Positions 33,105-40,666 of a stretch of DNA of 64,000 bases are shown in pieces. Both the position numbers and the translations under genes were made by a program. The notes under the pieces are model-generated. The model ran no database searches. It was not told the origin of the DNA and was given only the letters and a program-made list of their open reading frames with translations. Each line of letters starts with the position of its first letter. The first letter of the stretch is position 1. Origin of the DNA: a virus; the IMG/VR virus record IMGVR_UViG_3300046536_000173, positions 1 through 64,000 of that record. One strand, 5' to 3'.

Positions 33105-33369
33105 CGCGCCGCCTCCGCTTGTCGCCCGCCGCCTGGGCCTCGCGCAGCCGCGCGACGTAGGCGTTGTAATCGCTCGCCCGCCAGCGTGGGGTGTTGTGCC
33201 CGAGCATCAACGGCGCGGGGAACGCGCCTTCCCTCACGAGCCGTTGCACCGTCCGCTGGGTGACGTGCAGCAATTGCGCGACCGTGCGCTGATCGATCAG
33301 CCGGGGGACGATCGCGCTCGCCGCGCCCGCGTCCGCCTCGATCTCGACCGGAGCCGTCCGCGCCGCCAT
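33094..33369 (-). CDS. Winged-helix DNA-binding protein (AlpA/excisionase-like)
   Basis: 91 residues. RLIDQRTVAQLLHVTQRTVQ-RLVREGAFPAP-RWRASDYNAYVARL is the MerR/AlpA-type helix-turn-helix with wing. Such proteins serve as excisionases or activators of int. It lies in the same leftward operon as int but 3.3 kb upstream. Start at ATG 33369 (TGATG coupling); a GTG at 33372 is the alternative. Confidence 0.7.
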   Translation of the reverse strand: MAARTAPVEIEADAGAASAIVPRLIDQRTVAQLLHVTQRTVQRLVREGAFPAPLMLGHNTPRWRASDYNAYVARLREAQAAGDKRRRRDVG

Positions 33370-33614
33370 CACGCAGCCGCCGACGCCGCGCCTCGCAGGT
33401 GCGGCATCATCGGGGGTTCGTCCGCTTCCGCTTCCGCTTCCGGTGCATCGACCTGGGCGATCACCGGCATGTCGCGCAACCGCGCCTTGACGTAATCGAC
33501 GACGAACTCGCGCCGATCCTGGTGTAGCGTCGCGACCAGATCGAACACGCGCGAGATCACGAGCAATTCGTGATCATGGGTCAGCTTGCCGCGCGTCGGT
33601 TGTTTCGTGCTCAT
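33369..33614 (-). CDS. Small hypothetical protein downstream of bet
   Basis: 81 residues, ATGA-coupled to the Bet gene. LTHDHELLVISRVFDLVATLHQ and FVVDYVKARLRDMP are helical; then a low-complexity EAEAEADE run. Could assist recombination by position alone. No family recognised. Confidence 0.6.
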   Translation of the reverse strand: MSTKQPTRGKLTHDHELLVISRVFDLVATLHQDRREFVVDYVKARLRDMPVIAQVDAPEAEAEADEPPMMPHLRGAASAAA

Positions 33615-34882
33615 GTGCTTTTGCTCCCCTTCAGGATTGCCCGCCGTGTCGCGATCGCTTCGTTCAACCGATCCTGGTCGGGCGGAAAGTCGATCGCCGC
33701 GCGCGTCTTCGCCCGCCATTCCGCGCTGGTCGCCAGCGCGTCGAGCGCGATCAGGTCCATCGCCTCGACCTCCGCGAGCAATTCGAGGATCGGATCGTCT
33801 GGCCATCCCTCGACGCCTGGAGGATTGCCGCCGCCCGGGTCGAAGCCCGGAGGAGCGCCGCTGTCGAAGCCTGGAGGAGCGGGCCAATCGGGCGGGGGCG
33901 GCTGCTCCGCGACCTTGCGCACACGCTCGCGCGCCGTGCTGATCATCCTGGTGATCTGATCGCGGATCAGCGTCGGCGCCGTTGCGAGCGAAGCGACCAC
34001 GCGCTCGTGCCGCTCGATCGCCGCGACCCGCGCCTCCGTCGTCGCCGCCATGAGGAGCGCCGACAGGTTCCGCAGCCATAGCGTGCCGTTGCCTTCCATG
34101 AGCGGAGCGAAGCCCTCCAGCGCGTCGCCAGAGGGCGGCGGTGGGGGTGGTTGCTCCACGACCTTGCGATCGCGCTCCGTCATGCCAGGATCACCGTGGT
34201 CGATCGTGCCCTCGATCGTCACGCCGCCCGTGTCGGTCTCGTGGTCTTCCATCTCCTCGGCGGTGTAGCCCAGGCCCTCCTCGGGGAACGCCGCGCGCAA
34301 CGTCGCCGCCTTCGTGCACTTGTGCAGCATTTGCCGGGGCGCCTTCGACCATCGGTCGTTGGGAACCTCCGTGCGGAAGCCCGCGCGCGCGTAGCATTCC
34401 TCGAAGAACAATTGCTCGGTGAACGCGCGACGCTCGCCGCCGACCAGCCGCCAGACCGTCACCGCGCACGATGTCGGATAGGTCATCGTAATCTCGACCG
34501 CGCGCTTGCTGCCGTCGTCGTTGTCTATCGTGCCGCGAAAGGTGCGCTCGACCGCCGGTCCCCATTGCGGCAGGTCCATCCCCGCCCATGCTCCGGTGCG
34601 CGAAGCCGTGATCTCGACTTCGTTGATCCCTTGCATCACGACCTGGACGCGCCGCTTTAGCTTCGCGTTCCACATAGGGACTATGTGACAGGGCCTTTTG
34701 AACGGATCGAGACGACGCACCGCGCAGTATTCGACGACCGCCATGATGATCTCGGTCGTCTCGGCGGACGGATACAGATCGCACAGTGTCCGCCAGGACG
34801 CGTCGGTGCCGCCGAATATCGCGGGCTTGGTGTAGCGTGGCGCGACCGTCATCGCCTGCCGCTCGCGAGCTTGCTGCGCCAT
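33611..34882 (-). CDS. bet: Bet/RecT-type single-strand annealing protein
   Basis: 423 residues. The first 200 match Bet: AVVEYCAVRRLDPFKRPCHI, VQVVMQGINEVEITASRTGA and a KCTKAATLRAAFPEE end. It anneals complementary single strands for phage recombination and repair. The C-terminal half (about 250-423) is an unusual extension with proline-rich linkers (QPPPPPPSG, PPGFDSGAPPGFDPGGG) and two helical regions. No exonuclease partner is adjacent; candidate nucleases are in the rightward operon (37068, 37662). Confidence 0.85.
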   Translation of the reverse strand: MAQQARERQAMTVAPRYTKPAIFGGTDASWRTLCDLYPSAETTEIIMAVVEYCAVRRLDPFKRPCHIVPMWNAKLKRRVQVVMQGINEVEITASRTGAWAGMDLPQWGPAVERTFRGTIDNDDGSKRAVEITMTYPTSCAVTVWRLVGGERRAFTEQLFFEECYARAGFRTEVPNDRWSKAPRQMLHKCTKAATLRAAFPEEGLGYTAEEMEDHETDTGGVTIEGTIDHGDPGMTERDRKVVEQPPPPPPSGDALEGFAPLMEGNGTLWLRNLSALLMAATTEARVAAIERHERVVASLATAPTLIRDQITRMISTARERVRKVAEQPPPPDWPAPPGFDSGAPPGFDPGGGNPPGVEGWPDDPILELLAEVEAMDLIALDALATSAEWRAKTRAAIDFPPDQDRLNEAIATRRAILKGSKST

Positions 34883-34884
34883 CG

Positions 34885-35427
34885 TCAGAGCTTCCTGATC
34901 CGCAATACCTGTCCCGCGTTCGACAGCACCGCGCCGGGGACGACGACGCCTTGCTCCAGATCGTCGATCAGCGGGGTCCGCATCAGGATTCGCTCGGTCT
35001 TGAAGTATTCATCGGGCACAAGCTGTTCGTCGGTGAGCACGAGCGACGCGCGCCCCGCCGCGATGCTCGCCGCGCCCCATTTCGCGCGCCGCGCCTTCGT
35101 TTCGGTCGCGTTCATTAAATCCTCGATCACCTTGCGCACCGTCTCCGCGCGCGCCCGATACCTGTCCCGCCGGTTGACCATCTCGCGCCGCAGATCGTCC
35201 GCCTCGACCTCGCGCCGCTCGATCCACACGAGCGCGTCGATCGAGCGATCGAGCAAGACATCGGGGTGCGGCATCTCCGCGTCGGCCAGCGCCGCCCGGA
35301 TCACCTCCTCATCCTCGGTGATCGAGGGGTCGAGGGCATACATCTCGCGCAATTGCTGCCACGCTGACACGACGCGCTCCAATTGACCCGCCGAGGGAAC
35401 CCGTGGTGCGTTGTTGCTGTCCGACAT
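34885..35427 (-). CDS. Siphovirus Gp157-like protein
   Basis: 180 residues. The C-terminal third has the family pattern AAGRASLVLTDEQLVPDEYF, a D-x-L-E-Q-G-V-V-V-P-G-A-V turn and VLRIRK end; the middle is long coiled helix. Gp157 proteins occur beside phage recombinases; a protective effect against other phages has been suggested in streptococci. First gene of the leftward operon, 30 bases from the PL -10. Confidence 0.78.
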   Translation of the reverse strand: MSDSNNAPRVPSAGQLERVVSAWQQLREMYALDPSITEDEEVIRAALADAEMPHPDVLLDRSIDALVWIERREVEADDLRREMVNRRDRYRARAETVRKVIEDLMNATETKARRAKWGAASIAAGRASLVLTDEQLVPDEYFKTERILMRTPLIDDLEQGVVVPGAVLSNAGQVLRIRKL

Positions 35428-35457
35428 GCCGCCGCGCTCCTCTGAACCGGAGCGAGG

Positions 35458-35488
35458 AGGTTAGGCCGAACCTTGCACGGCATGCAAG
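35458..35488 (-). promoter_or_regulatory. Leftward early promoter PL with embedded operator
   Basis: On the minus strand TTGCAT (35487-35482), 18-base spacer, TAACCT (35463-35458). The perfect dyad CTTGCA-CGGCA-TGCAAG (plus strand 35472-35488) covers the -35 and half of the spacer, so a bound repressor would block polymerase. Drives the Gp157-Bet operon. The geometry is the same as in the rightward promoter at 36230-36260. Confidence 0.7.
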
Positions 35489-35564
35489 TCTGGAGATGAC
35501 CGGAGAGGACGACGACGCCCGACTTCACGCGTCGCGCGAGCGTGTTGACGTGGGCTTGCGCGGA

Positions 35565-36092
35565 CTAATTGTGGCGGGCTAGCGTCCTGCGCTTTGTCAA
35601 ACGCCGATGGGAGGAGCCGGATGATTTTTTCGTCGATCGTTCCTCATGCGCATCATGTGCATCATTTGGTATTGTTCGCGGTCGGTTCCTGCCGCTGGGC
35701 GGTTCCTCATCCGCGAGCGCTCGATTGGCTCGCGCGAAAAGTTCGCTTTGACGTTGCCAGTAATCCGCCGCGTCCAATAATTCGGGGTTGCCGGCCTTCA
35801 AGGCGCGATACAGCCATTGCACCAGATGTTCCGACAACACTCCCGCGACCAGATAATTCGGATCAACCCGAAAAAGCAGGGAAATCCGAAGCAGATCGAC
35901 GAACTTAGGCAGGTTCGCGCCCGCCTCCCATCGACCATACATCGCCGGACTGACCCACAACCGCTTGGCCCATCGCGCCTTGGTGTGATGCTCCGCGCCG
36001 AACCTCTCCCCGTATGCCTTGCGCAGCTACCGCAACCGCTCGCCGAAGCCCCTCATCAATAACTTGTCGCCGCTCTCCTGGCGTTCTGGCAT
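35565..36092 (-). pseudogene. XRE-family (CI-like) repressor gene interrupted by an in-frame amber codon
   Basis: Reading from ATG 36092, MPERQESGDKLLMRGFGERL-R is followed by TAG at 36029-36027 and then continues in frame as LRKAYGERFGAEHHTKARWA, an HTH of XRE type (RLWVSPAMYGRWEAGANLPK) and a C-terminal region to 35565. FGERLR and LRKAYGERFG would join naturally in such repressors, so the stop looks like a point mutation. A tryptophan also replaces the usual glycine before VSPAMYG. Restart at TTG 35960 would lose most of the first HTH helices. It may be non-functional or read by amber suppression; a sequencing error is possible. Confidence 0.75.
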
Positions 36093-36229
36093 TGCATAAA
36101 CCTCAAAGCACTGGACACGAACTATCGGCCCGCGCGCGCGAGCTTGTGAGTGTTATCCTGATCGGTCGGAATCACCGAAGCGGTGAACTCTAGATCGTCG
36201 CGCCGCACAACCGCAAGCCACAACGTGGG
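36093..36229. other. Divergent intergenic region between repressor-like and cro-like genes
   Basis: 137 bases with no gene. Contains the presumed maintenance promoter region for the repressor-like gene and a short palindrome ACCGAAGCGGT near 36175. Only one dyad of the TTGCA-N5-TGCAA type is seen between these divergent genes, at its right edge. Confidence 0.5.
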
Positions 36230-36260
36230 CTTGCACGCCATGCAAGTGCTGGCCTAGTGT
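36230..36260 (+). promoter_or_regulatory. Rightward early promoter PR with embedded operator
   Basis: TTGCAC (36231-36236), 18-base spacer, TAGTGT (36255-36260). The perfect dyad CTTGCA-CGCCA-TGCAAG (36230-36246) overlaps the -35. Transcription should begin near 36266, which is the A of the next gene's ATG. Confidence 0.7.
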
Positions 36261-36265
36261 GTGGT

Positions 36266-36523
36266 ATGCGACACGACCGGATCATCGAACTGTTTGGTGG
36301 CAACGTCGCGCTTGGCGATCTGGTTGGTCGCAGCGATAGCGCCGTATCGCGTTGGCGCGTCAACGGCATCCCGCCGCAATACTGGCTGATGATCGTCGCG
36401 CTGTCGCGCAGGCACGCGAGCGAGCAAGTCTCTTTCGAGATGATCGCCGCTGGTCCACCGGTCCGGGCCTTCGCCGTCCGCCCCAAGATAACCAAGGGCA
36501 GAACTCCCGAAACGGTGGCCTAG
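36266..36523 (+). CDS. Cro-like repressor, probably on a leaderless mRNA
   Basis: 85 residues from ATG 36266. FGGNVALGDLVGRSDSAVSR-WRVNGIPPQYW is a Cro-type helix-turn-helix; the C-terminus is basic (VRPKITKGRTPETVA). The ATG lies five bases after the -10 hexamer, so the transcript probably starts at the ATG itself, as known for lambda cI from PRM. An in-frame GTG at 36257 overlaps the -10 and is unlikely. It should bind the TTGCA-N5-TGCAA dyads and favour lytic growth. Confidence 0.75.
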   Translation: MRHDRIIELFGGNVALGDLVGRSDSAVSRWRVNGIPPQYWLMIVALSRRHASEQVSFEMIAAGPPVRAFAVRPKITKGRTPETVA

Positions 36524-36586
36524 CGTTGTGGGGCGCGCACCTTTCCGACTGACCGCGCCGATTCTGATCGAGGATGGGCGGGCACC

Positions 36587-37075
36587 ATGACCCGGCCCGG
36601 ACGCCCTCTCGACCAACGCTTTTGGCGGTATGTGTCTTGCGAACCGAATAGCGGATGTTGGCTCTGGGATGGAGCGTGTGACCGCAAGGGGTATGGCCAG
36701 CTTCGCCTTGGAACAGGCGCGCTACGCTACGCGACGCATATAGCGTTGGAATTAGCGGGGCGGGAACTTCCACTAGGGATGCTCGCCTGTCATCGATGCG
36801 ATGTCCCTTCGTGCGTCAATCCCGACCACCTTTTCGTCGGCACGCCCCTTGATAACACCACCGATATGATTGTCAAGGGTCGCTTTACTTACGACCCCGC
36901 ACTGCGACCGCGAGGGTCCAGGGTTGGCGGTGCCAAACTGCACGAGCGAGACATCCCGGTTATCCGGCAGCGTCTAGCAGCGGGTGAGGCATTGCCTACT
37001 GTCGCTGCGACTTATGACGTTACCCCGACCGCGATTTGGTATGTCAAATGCGGAAAGACGTGGCGCCATGTTTAA
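36587..37075 (+). CDS. HNH endonuclease
   Basis: 162 residues. CWLWDGACDRKGYGQL, LACHRCDVPSCVNPDHLFVG and TPLDNTTDMIVKGR form the HNH_3-type His-Me finger with zinc-like cysteines; the C-terminal ARLHERDIP/VIRQRLAAGE region resembles an intron-encoded-nuclease repeat with an HTH. Less GC-rich than the neighbours. Probably a free-standing homing endonuclease in the early operon. Confidence 0.85.
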   Translation: MTRPGRPLDQRFWRYVSCEPNSGCWLWDGACDRKGYGQLRLGTGALRYATHIALELAGRELPLGMLACHRCDVPSCVNPDHLFVGTPLDNTTDMIVKGRFTYDPALRPRGSRVGGAKLHERDIPVIRQRLAAGEALPTVAATYDVTPTAIWYVKCGKTWRHV

Positions 37076-37490
37076 GCTCATCGCGCCCGTCATGCCTGAA
37101 GATGACCTCCAAGCATCGTTGGCGCAGACGCTCGACCAGCTATTGAAGCCGCCAGCGATGTGGTGGGCGATGCCGATCGGGCACATCCAGCTAACGCGCC
37201 CACAAGCCGCCAAACTGACCCGCATCGGTCTGAAGCGAGGACTCCCCGACATCCTCGTGTTGCACGGGGTCTTGCACGGGATCGAACTGAAGCGCCCCGG
37301 CGAGGGGTTGAGCCGCGCCCGCTGGGTGCCGACCCGGAGCGGAGGCCGACGCTTCGTCGAGGGCCAGCGCGAGGTGTTCCCGCGCCTGGAGGCGGCGGGG
37401 ATGAAGCTCGCTACCTGTCACAGCGTCGTCGCCGTGCTCGACCAGCTTACCGCGTGGAAAATTCCCTTGCGTGGAAGGATCGCCGCATGA
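37068..37490 (+). CDS. VRR-NUC nuclease
   Basis: 140 residues, overlapping the HNH gene by 8 bases. IGLKRGLPDILVLHGVLHGI-ELKRPGEG gives the D-x(n)-E-x-K catalytic core of VRR-NUC (PD-(D/E)XK) nucleases, followed by a GQREVFPRLEAAGMKLATCH helix-strand. Role likely in branched DNA processing during replication or recombination. Confidence 0.85.
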   Translation: MFKLIAPVMPEDDLQASLAQTLDQLLKPPAMWWAMPIGHIQLTRPQAAKLTRIGLKRGLPDILVLHGVLHGIELKRPGEGLSRARWVPTRSGGRRFVEGQREVFPRLEAAGMKLATCHSVVAVLDQLTAWKIPLRGRIAA

Positions 37491-37660
37491 GCAATCAACC
37501 GACACCATCAAACCCACGTCGCCCGTTGCCGGGGCCTAATAAGGTGCCGCAACCACGGCCCGATCCGCCCAGACGACCGGAGAAGGCGCCACCTCCTCCG
37601 CCTCCCCGCTACCAACCGCCAGCGCCGAGGCCACACGAGCGCCGCGACAGGCCCTTGTGA
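37487..37660 (+). CDS. Proline-rich small protein
   Basis: 57 residues, about 40 percent proline, with PPPPPPRYQPPAPRP and a basic C-terminus; probably unstructured. ATGA-coupled to the VRR-NUC gene. Similar in style to the 35-residue ORF at 3818-3925. Unknown function. Confidence 0.5.
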   Translation: MSNQPTPSNPRRPLPGPNKVPQPRPDPPRRPEKAPPPPPPRYQPPAPRPHERRDRPL

Positions 37661-37661
37661 G

Positions 37662-38270
37662 GTGGTGGATTACTCGATCGCCGCGATCCCCACTGAGTAC
37701 AGGGGCCGCACATATCGCAGTCGCCTCGAAGCGCGGTGGGCCGCGTTTTTCGATCGCCTTGGTCTCGCGCATGAATACGAACCGTTCGACCTGGGCGCGT
37801 GGTCGCCCGACTTCCTTTTGACCGACATCGACACGCTGGTCGAGGTCAAGCCGCTGACCGAATTCGATGCTGAAGCCTGGGCGAAAATCGCGGCGGCTTG
37901 CAAGGAACGAAACATCAAAAATGGTCTGTTGCTAACGCGCGTCGCGCCGCAGCTATATCGCAACGTCGTCGAGTTAGGTTGGGTTGCGATCCCCTGGCAT
38001 GAGGATGGGGCAATCCCGCACCGGGCTTTGTTGGGTTGGGTTCCAAACCGGGAACATCCCCGGTTCGACGCCAAGATCGTCACTCTCATGCAACATCCCT
38101 TTGGGTGGGCGACGACGACCGGCTTCGGACACGTTTTCGAGGATGGGTTTCGACCGTCGGGGGATGATCTGGAGCGATTAAACTGGCCGGAACCCTATCC
38201 CGACCATGCGATGGGCCTCTGGGCGCGCGCGACCTCCGACGTTCAATGGCGACCGGATGGGGACGCATGA
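37662..38270 (+). CDS. PD-(D/E)XK nuclease-like protein
   Basis: 202 residues from GTG 37662 (GTG 37665 possible). YRSRLEARWAAFFDRLGLAH, EYEPFDLGAWSPDFLLTD and TLVEVKPLTEFD give the E, D and E-x-K residues of a restriction-endonuclease-like fold. The C-terminal half is tryptophan-rich and unassigned. Possible exonuclease or repair partner for Bet, or a DNA-degrading enzyme. Confidence 0.7.
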   Translation: MVDYSIAAIPTEYRGRTYRSRLEARWAAFFDRLGLAHEYEPFDLGAWSPDFLLTDIDTLVEVKPLTEFDAEAWAKIAAACKERNIKNGLLLTRVAPQLYRNVVELGWVAIPWHEDGAIPHRALLGWVPNREHPRFDAKIVTLMQHPFGWATTTGFGHVFEDGFRPSGDDLERLNWPEPYPDHAMGLWARATSDVQWRPDGDA

Positions 38271-38273
38271 TCC

Positions 38274-38831
38274 GTGTCAAAGCTCCGCTGGGCAAAATGG
38301 TTCTGGGCTGACTGGTCGAACGACACCGCCCTGAATCTGTGCTCGATCCCGGCACGCGGATTGTGGATGTCGTTGCTTTGCATAGCAGCGCAGGGCGAAC
38401 CCTACGGCACGGTGACGATCAAAGGGCACGTTCCGACGACCGGGGAACTGTTCAGCCTGATCGCTCCGAGGGGCACGCGACGCCGCGAATTCGATCACTG
38501 GCTGGCTGAACTGGAGGAGCGCGGGGTGATCCAGCGCGACCCGACGGGAGCCATATGGAGTCCACGCATGAGCCACAGCGGAACCGTATCTTTGGCAAGA
38601 ACCAGTGCGGCAAAGCAACGCTGGAAAGGTCAGGGGAAAAGCCAAAAACAACAAAATTTGCATGAGCAAACACACGGAAACGGCGCCGATTTGCATGAGC
38701 AAAAAGAGGTTTTGCATATGGTAGAAGCAGAAGCAGAAGCAGAATCCCCCTTAATCCCCCCAAATTCAAAACGTGGTCGGAAGCCGAAGGATGGCCCCTG
38801 GACCTCCCTCGCCAAGCACGGGGTGAACTGA
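38274..38831 (+). CDS. Phage replication-initiation-like protein with N-terminal winged helix
   Basis: 185 residues from GTG 38274. WAKWFWADWSNDTALNLCSI-PARGLWMSLLCIAA and FDHWLAELEERGVIQRDPTG are typical of replication-organiser winged-helix domains. The C-terminal part is glutamine/glutamate-rich (SQKQQNLHEQ, VEAEAEAES), a linker type in which O-like origin iterons may lie; the DNA at 38700-38760 shows repeated GCAGAA units. Confidence 0.65.
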   Translation: MSKLRWAKWFWADWSNDTALNLCSIPARGLWMSLLCIAAQGEPYGTVTIKGHVPTTGELFSLIAPRGTRRREFDHWLAELEERGVIQRDPTGAIWSPRMSHSGTVSLARTSAAKQRWKGQGKSQKQQNLHEQTHGNGADLHEQKEVLHMVEAEAEAESPLIPPNSKRGRKPKDGPWTSLAKHGVN

Positions 38832-39373
38832 TGCGCGACCTCGCCCCGACAAAGCGACCGCCCGTCGCAACCGTGCGCGAATGGACGATCGCCCTCGGCA
38901 TCCTGACGGCGGGCCAGATGACGCGCGCCGACGCCGAGATGAAGCTGGCGGCTTATGTGCCGCTACTTCAGGACAACTTCCCCGCCGCCGCGTTCACGCA
39001 GGACTCGCTTCACCACGTCGCCCGCCAGTGCAAGTGGTTCCCGTCCTACGCCGAGGTGATCGAGCACCTTGGCGCTTGGTGGAAAGAACGCCGCCCGCCG
39101 TTCCCCGCGATCGCGCCGCCGCCCCCGCCGCCGCCTCGACCGGAGCCGACACCGGAGGAGATCGAGCACGTCCGCCAGCTATGCGCGCAAGTCGTCGGCG
39201 AGCTTCGTGCATCCGCGATCGACAAGGACACGGTGGGCCGACCGCTTCCGACCGGGCCGATCGAGCCGCGTCCGCGATACCTGCCGCCCGACGTGCTCGA
39301 TCGCATCAACCCCTTGCCGAACGGGCGGAAGCGCGCCGCGCAACCGGAGCCGCCACCGGAGCCGCCGACATGA
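38831..39373 (+). CDS. Replication-region protein (possible helicase loader-like)
   Basis: 180 residues, TGATG-coupled to the upstream gene. KLAAYVPLLQDNFPAAAFTQ, LHHVARQCKWFPSYAEVIEH and a LGAWW end resemble N-terminal domains of phage P/DnaC-like or primosomal proteins; the rest is a proline linker and an acidic helix. No ATPase motif, so a loader role is uncertain. Confidence 0.55.
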   Translation: MRDLAPTKRPPVATVREWTIALGILTAGQMTRADAEMKLAAYVPLLQDNFPAAAFTQDSLHHVARQCKWFPSYAEVIEHLGAWWKERRPPFPAIAPPPPPPPRPEPTPEEIEHVRQLCAQVVGELRASAIDKDTVGRPLPTGPIEPRPRYLPPDVLDRINPLPNGRKRAAQPEPPPEPPT

Positions 39374-39594
39374 GCGACGACGGATTGCCGTGGGGTTACG
39401 TGCACCCCGTCGAGGGCTGGTTGCCGCTCCCGAAGGGGCCCGGGCTGATCGACCTCGGCCCGCCGCCGTTCGACGTGACGTTGCTCGATGGCCGCGTGCG
39501 CCGCGTCGTGCACAAACCCGGAGGATCAGCCGATGCCGCCACACCGCCCGCGATGGACGCTCCCGATGCGTCCGACCTACCCGACGCCCCCTAG
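39370..39594 (+). CDS. Small hypothetical protein
   Basis: 74 residues, ATGA-coupled. Starts MSDDGLPWGYVHPVEGWLPL with a DVTLLDGRVRRVVHKPGG segment and an acidic alanine/proline tail. No family recognised. Confidence 0.55.
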   Translation: MSDDGLPWGYVHPVEGWLPLPKGPGLIDLGPPPFDVTLLDGRVRRVVHKPGGSADAATPPAMDAPDASDLPDAP

Positions 39595-39724
39595 CGCTTG
39601 GCGCGGACCCGGAACCGCGCACCGTCCGCCGCCGCCGTCACCGCCGCCGCCGCAGATCGTCCGCAAGCCGTGCGGGCTGTGCAATCGCGTCCGAAAATGG
39701 GTCGGCCTGGAGCCGCGACGGTGA
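39533..39724 (+). CDS. Small proline-rich protein with CxxC
   Basis: 63 residues, overlapping the previous gene by 62 bases in another frame; GGAGG at 39521-39525 suits the ATG at 39533. Proline-rich centre and IVRKPCGLCNRVRKWVGL end. Supported by GTGA coupling to the next ORF; otherwise weak. Confidence 0.4.
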   Translation: MPPHRPRWTLPMRPTYPTPPSAWRGPGTAHRPPPPSPPPPQIVRKPCGLCNRVRKWVGLEPRR

Positions 39725-39939
39725 ACCCCGTCGAACAGCGCGCCGTCGAGATCGACGACACGTTGCACGAGATCGAGCGCGAGCTTCGACAGCCCGTCGA
39801 ACCCTTCGAGCGCGTCGCGATCCGCCTCGCCCGTCCGCCTCACGCTGGAGCAACGCGCCGCGCAGCCGGAACTCGGCGACGCGATCGGCCGGGTGGTCGT
39901 GCCCGTGCCGCCGCCCGAGGAAGGAGCAACCACCGATGA
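39721..39939 (+). CDS. Small helical protein, possibly frameshifted
   Basis: 72 residues from GTG 39721. The first 40 (VEQRAVEIDDTLHEIERELR) look like a genuine helix; after about residue 40 the sequence turns arginine-rich, while the frame one base further on reads RLTLEQRAAQPELGDAIGRV and ends DEPK at a TGA near 39949. This looks like a single-base change within the gene, or two overlapping genes. Confidence 0.4.
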   Translation: MNPVEQRAVEIDDTLHEIERELRQPVEPFERVAIRLARPPHAGATRRAAGTRRRDRPGGRARAAARGRSNHR

Positions 39940-40148
39940 ACCGAAATGATCCGCCGATCCGACATCAAGCGCCGTTCCACGTCTACCCCGCGCGCCGCGC
40001 CGCGTCGCCACTGTCCATCCCGGTGCCGACGCGGCCAGTCATGCGGGACGAATGGAAGCCCATGTCGCCCGGCGCATTTTCGATGTTCGTGGGCGGCTTC
40101 GCGTTCGCCATCGCGGCCATCGTCCTGGTCGCGGTCCTGTCGCGATGA
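39936..40148 (+). CDS. Small single-helix membrane protein
   Basis: 70 residues: polar proline/arginine-rich N-terminus and a C-terminal transmembrane segment MFVGGFAFAIAAIVLVAVL (about 50-68). AAGGAG at 39921-39926 precedes the ATG. Tail-anchored topology; role unknown. Confidence 0.55.
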   Translation: MNRNDPPIRHQAPFHVYPARRAASPLSIPVPTRPVMRDEWKPMSPGAFSMFVGGFAFAIAAIVLVAVLSR

Positions 40149-40666
40149 GCAACCAGCCATCCGACGCGTACCGCCAGCATCATCACGACATCGATCCGCC
40201 GCGTGTCGATGCCGTGACCTTCCGCCAGGGCTGGAGGGTGCGGACGCGCCTCGACGCGCTCCTCGCCTCGCGCCGGATCACGTCGGGCCATTGGCAAGCC
40301 GCCGTCGAGTATCGCGACGCCTGGGGCCGTGTGCTCGCTGCTGGCGGATCGCCTGGAGGCTATCGGGTCAGCGGAGCGATCGACCCGCATCATCGCGTCC
40401 TGGGCCTCCTCGCGACCGTCACGCGCCTCCGCGTGGTGCACACCGCGATCGGCGCCGACTTCGCGACGCTGTGCTTCGCGTGCGCCGTCGAGGATCGATC
40501 CTGGGCCTCGATCGCCGCCGCCCATCGCCGCAACCCGGAGACGGAGCGCGACCGCGCCGTGCGCGCGCTGCGCGCGCTGGCCTCGGCCTGGGCAGGAACG
40601 CGCCTGGGCGACCTCGACGTGTCGTCGCCCCCGCGTCATGCTCCGCGCCGTGTAGGGGGCCTCTGA
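40145..40666 (+). CDS. Hypothetical protein, last gene of the rightward early operon (possible late regulator)
   Basis: 173 residues. VRTRLDALLASRRITSGHWQ, RVLGLLATVTRLRVVHTAIG and CAVEDRSWASIAAAH/R-TERDRAVRALRALAS form an all-helical protein with a putative C-terminal HTH (DRSWASIAAAHRRN). Position at the end of the early operon, before a terminator and the late genes, is that of a late-gene activator or antiterminator; this is inference from context. Confidence 0.6.
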   Translation: MSNQPSDAYRQHHHDIDPPRVDAVTFRQGWRVRTRLDALLASRRITSGHWQAAVEYRDAWGRVLAAGGSPGGYRVSGAIDPHHRVLGLLATVTRLRVVHTAIGADFATLCFACAVEDRSWASIAAAHRRNPETERDRAVRALRALASAWAGTRLGDLDVSSPPRHAPRRVGGL

